This document shows positions 1 to 6,288 of a DNA stretch of 17,027 bases, one piece after another (the stretch's first letter is position 1; every line of letters begins with the position of its first letter). Under the pieces are notes generated by a model. That model was not told where the DNA came from. It made no database searches and saw only the letters and a list, made by a program, of their open reading frames with translations. The translations under genes were made by a program, and so were the position numbers. The stretch is from NCBI GenBank assembly GCA_945871545.1, contig CAMBWJ010000008.1:1-17027 (forward strand), read 5' to 3'. The DNA is from an uncultured Clostridia bacterium. GTDB taxonomy: Bacteria > Bacillota_A > Clostridia > Christensenellales > Aristaeellaceae.

Positions 1-1147
1 AGAGGTACATGGCGATCTGGCGGGGCATGGCGATATCGCGGCTGCGCTTCTTGGACACCACGTCCTCCTGGGTCACGCCGTACTGGTCGCAGACCACGGA
101 GATGATCAGCTCGGGGGTGATGCGCCGTCCCTCCTGGGACTTCATCAGCTGGGACAGCGAGTTTTGCGCAAATTCCAGGGTGATGGGCGTGCCCATGAGC
201 TGACACTGGGCGCTGAGTCGGGTGAGCGTGCCCTCCAGTTCGCGGATGTTGGATTCCACGTGGGAGGCGATGTAATCGATCACGTCGTAGGAGACGTCGA
301 TGCCCTCCTCGTCGGCCTTCTTGCGCAGGATTGCCACGCGGGTCTCGTAATCGGGCTTCTGGATGTCCACGATCAGGCCCCATTCAAATCGGGAGCGCAG
401 GCGATCCTCGATGGTGGGAATGTCCTTGGGCGGACGATCGGAGGAAATGATGATCTGCTTGCCCTTGGAGTAGAGGTCGTTGAAGGTGTGGAAGAACTCC
501 TCCTGGGTGGACTTCGTCTTGGACAGGAACTGGATGTCGTCCACCATCAGCACGTCCACGTTGCGCATGCGGTTGCGCAGCTCGGCGGTGCCCTTCTTCT
601 GCACGATGGCGTCGATCAGCTCGTTGGTGAAGCTCTCCGACGAGGTCAGAAGCACGTTCTTCGAGGGATCCGCTGCGATGATGTAGTTGCCGATGGCGTT
701 CATCAGGTGGGTCTTGCCCAGACCGACGCTGCCGTAGATGAACAGCGGATTGTAGGCCGCGCTGGGCTCCTCCGCCACCGCCAGCGACGCCGCGCAGGCG
801 AAGCTGTTGCTCGGCCCCACCACGAAGTTCTCAAAGCTGTACTTCGGGTTCAGCGTGGTCTGCTTCACCTCGCTCTGAAGCCGCGCCAGCTCGTCCCGGG
901 TGTAGAACTCCAGCTCGTAGCTCCGGCCAAAGCTCAGCTTCAGCATGTTGTACAGATCCGTGTAGTAGCGCTGCTTCACGTGGTTCAGCGTCAGGGAATT
1001 GTTCACAATGATGCGGATGGAATCCTGCGTCACTGAATACAGCTCCAGCGGCTTGATCCAGGTGGTAAAGGAAATGGGAATCAGGTTGTCCTCCAGCAGC
1101 TTGATCGCCTTGTCCCATGCTTCCTTCTGTTCAGGCGTGTAATTCAT
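1..1147 (-). CDS. dnaA: Chromosomal replication initiator DnaA (3' end outside window)
   Basis: DnaA is the AAA+ ATPase that binds DnaA boxes at oriC, melts the duplex and loads the replicative helicase. The first 382 residues are visible; full-length DnaA is usually 440-460, so about 60-70 C-terminal residues lie beyond base 1. Domain I (residues 1-85, starting MNYTPEQKEAW) is followed by a short linker and the AAA+ domain: YNPLFIYGSVGLGKTHLM with Walker A at 139-146 (K145, T146), Walker B VLMVDDIQFL with D203-D204, sensor 1 IIISSDRPP, and the box VI arginine region EDRLRSRFEWG. The start of DNA-binding domain IV is visible (RITPELIISVVCDQYGVTQEDV, then KKRSRDIAMPRQIAMYL). The ATG at 1145-1147 has GGAGG at 1152-1156. 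The gene stands alone: no rpmH or rnpA is next to it on this side. It is probably autoregulated through DnaA boxes in its leader. Identity is very secure. Confidence 0.98.
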   Translation of the reverse strand, partial: MNYTPEQKEAWDKAIKLLEDNLIPISFTTWIKPLELYSVTQDSIRIIVNNSLTLNHVKQRYYTDLYNMLKLSFGRSYELEFYTRDELARLQSEVKQTTLNPKYSFENFVVGPSNSFACAASLAVAEEPSAAYNPLFIYGSVGLGKTHLMNAIGNYIIAADPSKNVLLTSSESFTNELIDAIVQKKGTAELRNRMRNVDVLMVDDIQFLSKTKSTQEEFFHTFNDLYSKGKQIIISSDRPPKDIPTIEDRLRSRFEWGLIVDIQKPDYETRVAILRKKADEEGIDVSYDVIDYIASHVESNIRELEGTLTRLSAQCQLMGTPITLEFAQNSLSQLMKSQEGRRITPELIISVVCDQYGVTQEDVVSKKRSRDIAMPRQIAMYL

Positions 1148-1200
1148 GCTTCCTCCGTTGTTTTTGACAATTTCTGTGACGGATTCCATCCCAAAATAAT

Positions 1201-1422
1201 GTTTTATCCACATTTTTTTCACAATATGTGGATAAAACGAATGATTTTGTGGATAATGTGACTCTATTGTAGCAGACCGGCGCGCCAATTTCAATAGGAT
1301 TTTTGGAATTTTCGGAAATTGTCGAATTGCACCAATATTTGGCAGGAGGCGATCCGGTGAAGCCCACACTGTTGATAAGTTGTGGACAGTGTGGGAATAA
1401 CAGGTGGGCGGGCGGGGGATAA
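1201..1422. other. Likely oriC: DnaA-box cluster with AT-rich flank
   Basis: Three perfect DnaA boxes (TTATCCACA or its complement TGTGGATAA) lie at 1204-1212 (plus), 1227-1235 (minus) and 1248-1256 (minus). The first two form a perfect 12-bp inverted repeat, 1201-1212 with 1227-1238 (GTTTTATCCACA). A one-mismatch box, TGTTGATAA, is at 1370-1378, and weaker two-mismatch matches are at 1381-1389 and 1414-1422. Between the two groups, 1285-1345 is AT-rich and could be the unwinding element. Three consensus 9-mers within 53 bp directly upstream of dnaA is the usual arrangement of a Bacillota origin. The dnaA-dnaN spacer is outside the window, so a bipartite origin cannot be assessed. GC skew was not calculated. 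Confidence 0.75.
1266..1294 (-). promoter_or_regulatory. Probable sigma-A-type promoter of dnaA
   Basis: On the minus strand, TTGAAA (1289-1294) and TACAAT (1266-1271) are separated by 17 bases, each one mismatch from consensus. Transcription would start near 1259, giving a leader of about 110 bases that contains three perfect DnaA boxes. A weaker alternative, TTGTGA then CATTAT with 17-base spacing, lies inside the box cluster, with a DnaA box in its spacer. Both arrangements fit DnaA autorepression. This is called from sequence only. Confidence 0.6.
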
Positions 1423-1467
1423 GAGCAATTTTGGGCGAACCAGATCACTGATAAAGCCCACAAACGC

Positions 1468-1504
1468 AAAAATCCCAACCGAAAAATGAAAAGGTAGGGA
1501 TTTT
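1468..1504 (-). terminator. Hairpin terminator, possibly bidirectional
   Basis: AAAATCCCAACC (1469-1480) pairs with GGTAGGGATTTT (1493-1504) with one mismatch and a 12-base loop. Read on the minus strand, the hairpin ends in a T run, as expected for the 3' end of the operon that finishes with the gene at 1669-3615. The A/T-rich arms give a T run on the plus strand as well. It separates that operon from the oriC and dnaA region. Confidence 0.65.
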
Positions 1505-1510
1505 CGCTTA

Positions 1511-1660
1511 CTGCGTCAGCTGCAGCGGTGAATGGCGGTCACTTACTACCGGGTAAGCTCCCTTATTCACCGCCTTGCTTCCTTGTCTTGCAGGCTTTCT
1601 CAGCGTCTGGCAAATCGTTGACTCTGTCAACGATTTGAGGGAGTGCGATGCACTCCCTGT
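1511..1660. repeat. Dense inverted-repeat element beside oriC, possibly a dispersed non-coding repeat
   Basis: This stretch lies in the 521-bp gap without a gene at 1148-1668. It holds three nested or adjacent perfect inverted repeats. CAAATCGTTGAC (1611-1622) pairs with 1626-1637 around a 3-base loop. AGGGAGTGC (1638-1646) pairs with 1650-1658 around another 3-base loop. GCGGTGAAT (1525-1533) pairs with ATTCACCGC (1565-1573), with an inner CTTAC/GTAAG pair at 1542-1546 and 1553-1557. No hairpin is followed by a T run, so these are not simple terminators. No convincing ORF or start site is present. The density of perfect stems suggests a MITE-like or REP-like element or a structured RNA 3' tail of the gene ending at 1669. 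Which of these it is cannot be settled from one copy. Confidence 0.5.
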
Positions 1661-1668
1661 TAAATGCT

Positions 1669-3615
1669 TCATTTCTTCTCCGCCGAAGGCTCGTCGCGCA
1701 GCACGCCGATGGGGAACTCCACGATGCGCAGCGGCGATTCGCCGTAGGGGGTCAGCTCCAGGATGTCCAGGGCGCTGCGGGAGAGCTTGGGAACCATGGG
1801 CACCGGCGCGCAGTTTGCGCCGTCCATGGGCCAGTCGATCTTCGCGGCCTTCACCATCACGCCCACGGCGCTCTCGCCGTGGCCGAAGGCGGAGATGTCC
1901 TCCTCGATCTGGATCAGCTTCATCGGCTCGTCGCGCACCAGCGCGCGGTTCCATGCGTCGGTGGTGGACGCGCACAGGCCGTCCTCGGTCTCAGACCACG
2001 CAGCCTCCGGGCGCAGCGCCATCAGCAGCGGGCCGACCTCCACCGCGCCGGACTGGTGGTACCAGCGGGAGATGCGCGGCACGGCGGGCATCTCCAGGCG
2101 GATCACGTCGCCGGCGGACCACCTGCGGCGGATGCAGGCGCTCTCGTTGGCGCGCACCTGCATGATTTCGCCGTCGGGCAGGTAGATCATGCTCTGGCGC
2201 GCCCAGAAGGGGATGCGCAGGTACAGCGGGAACTCCGCGCTCTGCTTCACGGACACGGTGATCTCCACGTTCTGGGTGAAGGGATAGCCGCCGGAGACCC
2301 GGATGCGCGCGGGAACGCCGTCCAGCACGGCGCGCACGGTGCAGGGGGCGTAGCTGACGGCAGCCAGACCGCCGTCGTTGGTGGCGTACCACAGCGAGGA
2401 GGCAAACTTCGGCCAGGCCTGGTGGCAGGCGGCACAGTCCAGATCGTTCCGGGCCGTGCGGAAGAGGTTCGCGCTTTCATCCTCGCTGTACCACTTGCGC
2501 TTATCGGCGGAGATTTTGACCTGATTGGTCTGCTGGATGCGCTGGTAGCGCTTCATGTCCGGGGTGAAGGCTGCGGGCAGGGCGTTGTAGGCCAGCTTTT
2601 CCAGGATGTCGCTGGGCTCGGGGCCGAAGTCGCCGATGCCGATGAGCGTCTCCAGCGTGTTCATCAGCTCCACGATGGCCTGCAGGCTGTTGCCCTGGGT
2701 GGGATTCGCGCCGTTGAGGTGGGAATCGCAGCTGAACATGCCGTTGGCGGTGCCGTGGTGCTTCATCAGCTTTTCCCAGCCGAAGCGGAAGCCGCCCTGC
2801 TCCTTGAAGCCGCTCTTGAACAGGTTGATCACGCCCGGGGCCTTCAGGCCGAAGGCCAGGTTCACGCCCTGGGTCTGGTGGAACTGGCTGTGGAAGTAGG
2901 GGCGCTTCACGCCCTCCAGCGGCTCGTCCTTCTCCTCCCCCAGCGCCTCGCGCAGGCGCTCCCAGCGCAGCGACTTGCTCATGGGCATGGCGTTGGAGAA
3001 GGTGTGGAAGAAGTTCGGCCAGTCGAGGGTCTGATCCTTCAGCTTCTTGCAAAGCTCGATCAGGTACTTCTGGCCAGTGATGTTGTACAGCCACAGTGCG
3101 ATTTCCATGTTCTCCGCGCCGCGCGCCACCGCCCACTCCTTCAGCGGGTGGTCGGACAGATTCTTGTATTCATACTTGAAGAAGCGGTCCATCAGCACCA
3201 GCACGCGCTTGTCGTTGGTGGCGGTGAAGTAGCTGCGCAGCGCGCGCAGGGCCAGCATCAGCGGCCAGTAATCGTCGTTGTCCTCGGGGCCGAACCAGCC
3301 GTCCTCCCGCTGGCTGGCGAGAATCCACTCCACCATGCGGGTGGCGCGGTTCTTGTATTCCTCGTTGCCCAGCGTCCAGCCCAGTGCGATGATTCCCTCC
3401 AGATAGTAGGGTGCGCGGGTGAGATCGCCGTCCGCGCCGCGCTTCCACTCGCCGCTTTCACCGGCTTCGGGGCAGACGTCGGCAAAGTCCCGGGTGATGC
3501 CCTCGGCCTGGGCGCGGATCTCGTCCAGCAGCCAGTCCTCCGGGTGGATGGAGCCCAGCGGCAGCGGAGAGAGGGTGTTCGGCGTCAGCGGAGCCTTGTT
3601 GAAGATCGGTTTCAT
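1669..3615 (-). CDS. Divergent DUF1680 (GH127-like) glycoside hydrolase-type protein
   Basis: This 648-residue protein looks like the DUF1680 family, which includes GH127 beta-L-arabinofuranosidases with an (alpha/alpha)6 barrel and a beta-sandwich tail. Family-like blocks are DGWFGPEDNDDYWPLMLALRA, the helical region around residues 150-215, LEKLAYNALPA, QQTNQV, and HQAWPKFASSLW followed by YAPC and the beta-rich C-terminus (FPLYLRIPFWA, GPLLMALR). No signal peptide is seen, so it is probably cytoplasmic, acting on imported oligosaccharides. In family members I recall a DE...GTELC motif and a CC pair that supply the acid/base Glu and the Zn ligands. Here the matching stretches read CDSHLNG (296-302), GNSLQ (308-312) and DCAAC (393-397), so several catalytic residues appear replaced. 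The start ATG overlaps the stop of the upstream methyltransferase gene as ATGA, with GAGGTG just upstream, implying translational coupling. Substrate unknown; activity doubtful. Confidence 0.75.
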   Translation of the reverse strand: MKPIFNKAPLTPNTLSPLPLGSIHPEDWLLDEIRAQAEGITRDFADVCPEAGESGEWKRGADGDLTRAPYYLEGIIALGWTLGNEEYKNRATRMVEWILASQREDGWFGPEDNDDYWPLMLALRALRSYFTATNDKRVLVLMDRFFKYEYKNLSDHPLKEWAVARGAENMEIALWLYNITGQKYLIELCKKLKDQTLDWPNFFHTFSNAMPMSKSLRWERLREALGEEKDEPLEGVKRPYFHSQFHQTQGVNLAFGLKAPGVINLFKSGFKEQGGFRFGWEKLMKHHGTANGMFSCDSHLNGANPTQGNSLQAIVELMNTLETLIGIGDFGPEPSDILEKLAYNALPAAFTPDMKRYQRIQQTNQVKISADKRKWYSEDESANLFRTARNDLDCAACHQAWPKFASSLWYATNDGGLAAVSYAPCTVRAVLDGVPARIRVSGGYPFTQNVEITVSVKQSAEFPLYLRIPFWARQSMIYLPDGEIMQVRANESACIRRRWSAGDVIRLEMPAVPRISRWYHQSGAVEVGPLLMALRPEAAWSETEDGLCASTTDAWNRALVRDEPMKLIQIEEDISAFGHGESAVGVMVKAAKIDWPMDGANCAPVPMVPKLSRSALDILELTPYGESPLRIVEFPIGVLRDEPSAEKK

Positions 3616-4835
3616 TTATCTGCACCTCGTTGCTTGGAGCGTTGCTTGTTCTTGGGGTGGTATTTGGAGCCGTTTCCGCCAGCGCTTTCGCGCTTGCGGG
3701 CTTCCTCGGGCTTGCCCGGTTCAAAGATGTGGTATTCGCACTCGATGCGGCCGTTGTAGTAGCGCCTGCGTCGGGTGGCGCGGCGGCCGTACTCCCGCTC
3801 GAAGCCCATGTCCGCCGTGAAGGCGCACAGCGACCAGCCCGGGTTGCGCTCCTGCAGCTTGCCCAGCTGCCGCGCCACCGCATGGGCCGCGCGGATGTTG
3901 TCCAGGCGTTCGCCGTAGGGCGGGTTGCACACGAACACGCCCGGCTCGCCGGAGAGCGTCACGTCGCGCAAATCCTTCACCTCCAGCTCGATCCGCCCGG
4001 CAAGCCCCGCCTGCTTCACGTGCCTGCGGGCCAGCTCGATGGCCTCGGGGTCGATGTCCGAGCCGCAGATGCGAATCTCGCGCTTGCTGGCTTCCTCGTA
4101 CTTCAGCTTGGCCTCCGTGCGGATTTTGCGCAGCTCCTCGTGGGGCACACAGGGCCAGCTCTCCATGGCGAAGGGTCGGGTCAGTCCCGGCGCGCGGCCC
4201 AGGGCGATGAATGCCGCCTCCACCAGCAGCGTGCCCGTGCCGCAGCAGGGGTCGTACAGCCGCTGCCAGGGGTGCCAGCCGGATTGCAGGATCAGCGCCG
4301 CCGCCAGCGTCTCGCGAATGGGAGCCTCGCCGTTCCAGGTGCGGTAGCCCCGCCTGGACAGCGCGTCGCCGGAGGAATCCATGCACACCGTGACCATATC
4401 GTCGCGGATGGAAATATCGATCTGAAACAGCACGCCGGTCTCGTCGAACCAGTCCAGGCCGTATGCGCTCTTCATGCGCTCCACCATGGCGCGCTTGGAG
4501 ATCTTCTGCACGTCCGACGGGCTCATCAGCGTGGATTTGACGCACTTGGCCCGGATGGGAAAGCGCGCGTCCTCGGGCAGGAACTTCTCCCACTCGATCC
4601 TTTTGATCCCCTGGAACAGCTCCTCGTAGGTGACGGCCTTGAACTGGCCCATCACCAGCAGGATGCGGTCGCAGGTGCGCAGCCAGAGGTTTGCCCGGAA
4701 GGCGTCCTCAAAGCTGCCCTCAAACATGGCGCCGCCGATGTCCATCACCCGAACGTTCTGCATGCCCAGCCGCTTCAGGTCGCGGCCCGTCATGCCCTCC
4801 ATGCCGAATGCGGCGCTTGCGATCCATTTCATCAT
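3612..4835 (-). CDS. THUMP-domain class I rRNA (guanine-N2) methyltransferase, RlmL/YpsC type
   Basis: This 407-residue protein is an SAM-dependent RNA methyltransferase of the RlmL N-terminal/YpsC group, which makes m2G in 23S rRNA. An N-terminal ferredoxin-like plus THUMP region covers about residues 1-160. The Rossmann methyltransferase follows, with SAM motif I DPCCGTGTLLVEAA starting at 195, an acidic motif II around GSDIDPEAIELA (258-269) and catalytic motif IV NPPYGER at 304-310. The last about 30 residues are basic and low-complexity, possibly an RNA-binding tail. The start is the first of two adjacent ATGs (4833-4835), with GGAG about 12 bases upstream; the second ATG is equally possible. 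It follows the sigma-factor gene by 18 bases and overlaps the next gene as ATGA, so it sits in the sigma operon. The family assignment is secure; the exact modified nucleotide is inferred. Confidence 0.9.
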   Translation of the reverse strand: MMKWIASAAFGMEGMTGRDLKRLGMQNVRVMDIGGAMFEGSFEDAFRANLWLRTCDRILLVMGQFKAVTYEELFQGIKRIEWEKFLPEDARFPIRAKCVKSTLMSPSDVQKISKRAMVERMKSAYGLDWFDETGVLFQIDISIRDDMVTVCMDSSGDALSRRGYRTWNGEAPIRETLAAALILQSGWHPWQRLYDPCCGTGTLLVEAAFIALGRAPGLTRPFAMESWPCVPHEELRKIRTEAKLKYEEASKREIRICGSDIDPEAIELARRHVKQAGLAGRIELEVKDLRDVTLSGEPGVFVCNPPYGERLDNIRAAHAVARQLGKLQERNPGWSLCAFTADMGFEREYGRRATRRRRYYNGRIECEYHIFEPGKPEEARKRESAGGNGSKYHPKNKQRSKQRGADK

Positions 4836-4853
4836 TCAATCGTACTCCGTCAT

Positions 4854-5609
4854 TTATTCATCGGACAGAACCGCCCGGCGCAGCTGCTCCAGCGCGCTTC
4901 TCTCCGTTCGTGACACCGACATCTGGGAAACGCCCGTGCGCTCCGCCACCTCCCGCTGGGAGAGGTTCTCGAAGAAGCGCAGGCGGATGACCTCCTGCTG
5001 CTTTTCGCTCAGCGTGCGCATGCCGCGCTGCAAGAGATCGGCGTTTTCAAACTCGGAAAAGCCCTTCTCCTCCGCGCCGATGGCGTGGTTCAGGGTGAGG
5101 TTTTCCTCGTCCTCCGCGGTCTGCTGATCCAGCGACACCGGCTGCATGCTGGCGGCCTCCAGACCCTCCAGCACCTCGTCCTCGGTGAGGTTTGCGTGCT
5201 CGGCGATCTCGTCCACCCGGGGAGAGCGCTGCAATTTCTGCGTCAGCTGCTCCCGGGCTGAATCCACCAGCCGGATCAGCTCCGCGCTGCGCCGTGGCGG
5301 ACGAATCGTGCGGCTCTTGTCCCGGAAGTAGTTCTTCACCTCGCCCACCATGGCGGGGGTCACGAAGCTGGACAGCTGGATGCCCCGCGAAGGGTCGAAG
5401 CGCCCGATGGCCTTGAACAGCGCAAGGGATGCGACCTGGTACAGATCGTCGTAGTCCACCCCGCGCCCGGAAAACTTGCGCGCGATGATCTCCGCGATGT
5501 ACAGGTGGGCCTCCACCAGCCGGTCGCGAACCTCCGGCCGCCGGGTCTGGTTCCACAGCGCCAGCAGGCGCTCGATCTCCTCGCCCGGGAGACGTTGATT
5601 TCTACGCAT
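4854..5609 (-). CDS. SigB/SigF-class RNA polymerase sigma factor
   Basis: This 251-residue sigma-70 group 3 factor should direct RNA polymerase to a special promoter set, such as stress or developmental genes. Region 2 is at about residues 25-105 (DLYQVASLALFKAIGRFDP at 55-73, then SSFVTPAMVGEVKNYFRDKSR), ending in the basic IRPPRR. Region 3 is at about 107-155 (SPRVDEIAEHANLTEDEV). Region 4 at 190-245 has a helix-turn-helix (LSEKQQEVIRLRFFENLSQ, VAERTGVSQMSVSRTE). The IRPPR segment resembles SigB-type factors more than sporulation SigF or SigG; that is judged by eye. The ATG at 5607-5609 has GAGGT about 9 bases upstream. The anti-sigma gene ends 11 bases before it, the usual partner order. 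It is likely held inactive by that partner until a signal arrives. Confidence 0.92.
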   Translation of the reverse strand: MRRNQRLPGEEIERLLALWNQTRRPEVRDRLVEAHLYIAEIIARKFSGRGVDYDDLYQVASLALFKAIGRFDPSRGIQLSSFVTPAMVGEVKNYFRDKSRTIRPPRRSAELIRLVDSAREQLTQKLQRSPRVDEIAEHANLTEDEVLEGLEAASMQPVSLDQQTAEDEENLTLNHAIGAEEKGFSEFENADLLQRGMRTLSEKQQEVIRLRFFENLSQREVAERTGVSQMSVSRTERSALEQLRRAVLSDE

Positions 5610-5620
5610 TCGGCCTTACC

Positions 5621-6013
5621 TCACTGATCGAGGGCGATGCGCAGCTCCACCGCGCCGATGACGTCGCCGTGCATGCACACGTCCACGCCGTCCACCAGGG
5701 ATTCCAGAATGCAGCGCACCACGCCCAGCTCGTCGGCATTGGCCGCGCCGGTGCACGCGCCGTCGCCGCAGATGCGAATCTTGAGAAAGTTCTCCTCCGC
5801 CGCGAAGCGCAGGCACAGCCGCCTGGGCGCAGGATCGCCGCCGATCAGGCAGTTGCACGCCTCCTCCACGGCCATCTTCACATCGTCCATGCGGTCCACT
5901 GTCAGACCCGCCCGGGCAACCACGCCTGCAGTCGTCAGGCGCAGCACCAGCATCATGTTCTGTTCTGCGGGCAGCTTCAGCTCCACCGGCTCCTTCAGCA
6001 GGATCTCGCGCAA
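5621..6013 (-). CDS. RsbW/SpoIIAB-like anti-sigma factor with a degenerate ATP site
   Basis: This 130-residue protein has the layout of GHKL-fold anti-sigma factors, which bind their sigma factor and, in RsbW and SpoIIAB, phosphorylate an antagonist. The N-terminal strand ELKLPAEQNMMLVLRLTTAG and the helix GLTVDRMDDVKMAVEEACN (residues 36-54) match the family, and GVVRCILESLVDGVDV matches its late helix. RsbW is about 160 residues and SpoIIAB about 146, so this one is short. The N-box reads EEACNC, leaving the Asn possibly shifted by one, and no clear DxGxG ATP-lid motif is present; ICGDGAC stands at that place. The start is TTG at 6011-6013, chosen because AGGGGAAG lies just upstream; the next in-frame ATG (residue 20) would remove the first strand. 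It is the first gene of the operon, 11 bases before the sigma gene. No antagonist gene is seen in the window. Confidence 0.8.
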   Translation of the reverse strand: MREILLKEPVELKLPAEQNMMLVLRLTTAGVVARAGLTVDRMDDVKMAVEEACNCLIGGDPAPRRLCLRFAAEENFLKIRICGDGACTGAANADELGVVRCILESLVDGVDVCMHGDVIGAVELRIALDQ

Positions 6014-6078
6014 GATTCTTCCCCTCGATTTCAGCTTGGTCTGTGCGACTTCAAATTCTCCCTAATTTACCACTTTTA

Positions 6079-6107
6079 ATTATAATTGAAAAACCAGCCT
6101 CCGGCAA
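6079..6107 (-). promoter_or_regulatory. Promoter of the anti-sigma/sigma/methyltransferase/GH operon
   Basis: On the minus strand a perfect TATAAT (6079-6084) follows TTGCCG (6102-6107, 4 of 6) after 17 bases. Transcription would start near 6072, giving a leader of about 60 bases before the TTG start at 6013. It looks like a housekeeping promoter rather than one read by the encoded sigma factor. No terminator is seen before 1504, so all four genes may be one transcript. Confidence 0.65.
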
Positions 6108-6184
6108 GCTCCCATGGCGAAAATTGACGCTCTGTGCAAGAATTTAATATGCCCGCCCAATTGCGATCAAAGATGCCGGGAGTA

Positions 6185-6213
6185 TTGACATTCGCGGGCA
6201 TGGCGTGGATAAT
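6185..6213 (+). promoter_or_regulatory. Housekeeping promoter of the pseudouridine synthase gene
   Basis: A perfect TTGACA (6185-6190) is followed after 17 bases by GATAAT (6208-6213, 5 of 6). Transcription would start near 6220. This position rules out an upstream GTG start at 6205, which lies in the promoter itself, and supports the ATG at 6289. Confidence 0.75.
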
Positions 6214-6233
6214 GGAGGGGAAATCATCCGCAG

Positions 6234-6254
6234 GGCGGGATGCCCCATCCCGCC
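6234..6254 (+). promoter_or_regulatory. Leader hairpin in the 5' UTR of the pseudouridine synthase gene
   Basis: GGCGGGATG (6234-6242) pairs perfectly with CATCCCGCC (6246-6254) around a CCC loop. It lies between the inferred transcription start and the ribosome binding site at 6280-6284. No T run follows, so it is not a terminator. It could stabilise the 5' end of the mRNA or bind a regulator; the role is unknown. Confidence 0.45.
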
Positions 6255-6288
6255 GGAATCCCAATCAGAAAACAGCTTCGGAGGCGGC

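Noticed and set aside
164..1036. 290-residue open frame on the plus strand
   Set aside because: It is antisense to dnaA, whose identity is certain.
1508..1975. 155-residue minus-strand frame reaching into the repeat region
   Set aside because: Most of it lies in another frame within the DUF1680 gene and the rest encodes the palindromic element; no ribosome binding site or motif.
1648..3759. 703-residue open frame on the plus strand
   Set aside because: It lies antisense to the DUF1680 gene, has no family motifs and a composition rich in Ala, Val, His and Gln, typical of a GC-rich shadow frame.
3630..4913. 427-residue open frame on the plus strand
   Set aside because: It is antisense to the RlmL-type gene, whose THUMP and NPPYGER motifs are clear; no motif or good ribosome binding site supports the opposite frame.
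6205..6288. Longer pseudouridine synthase start at GTG 6205
   Set aside because: It overlaps the -10 element of a TTGACA/GATAAT promoter, and a ribosome binding site precedes the ATG at 6289.
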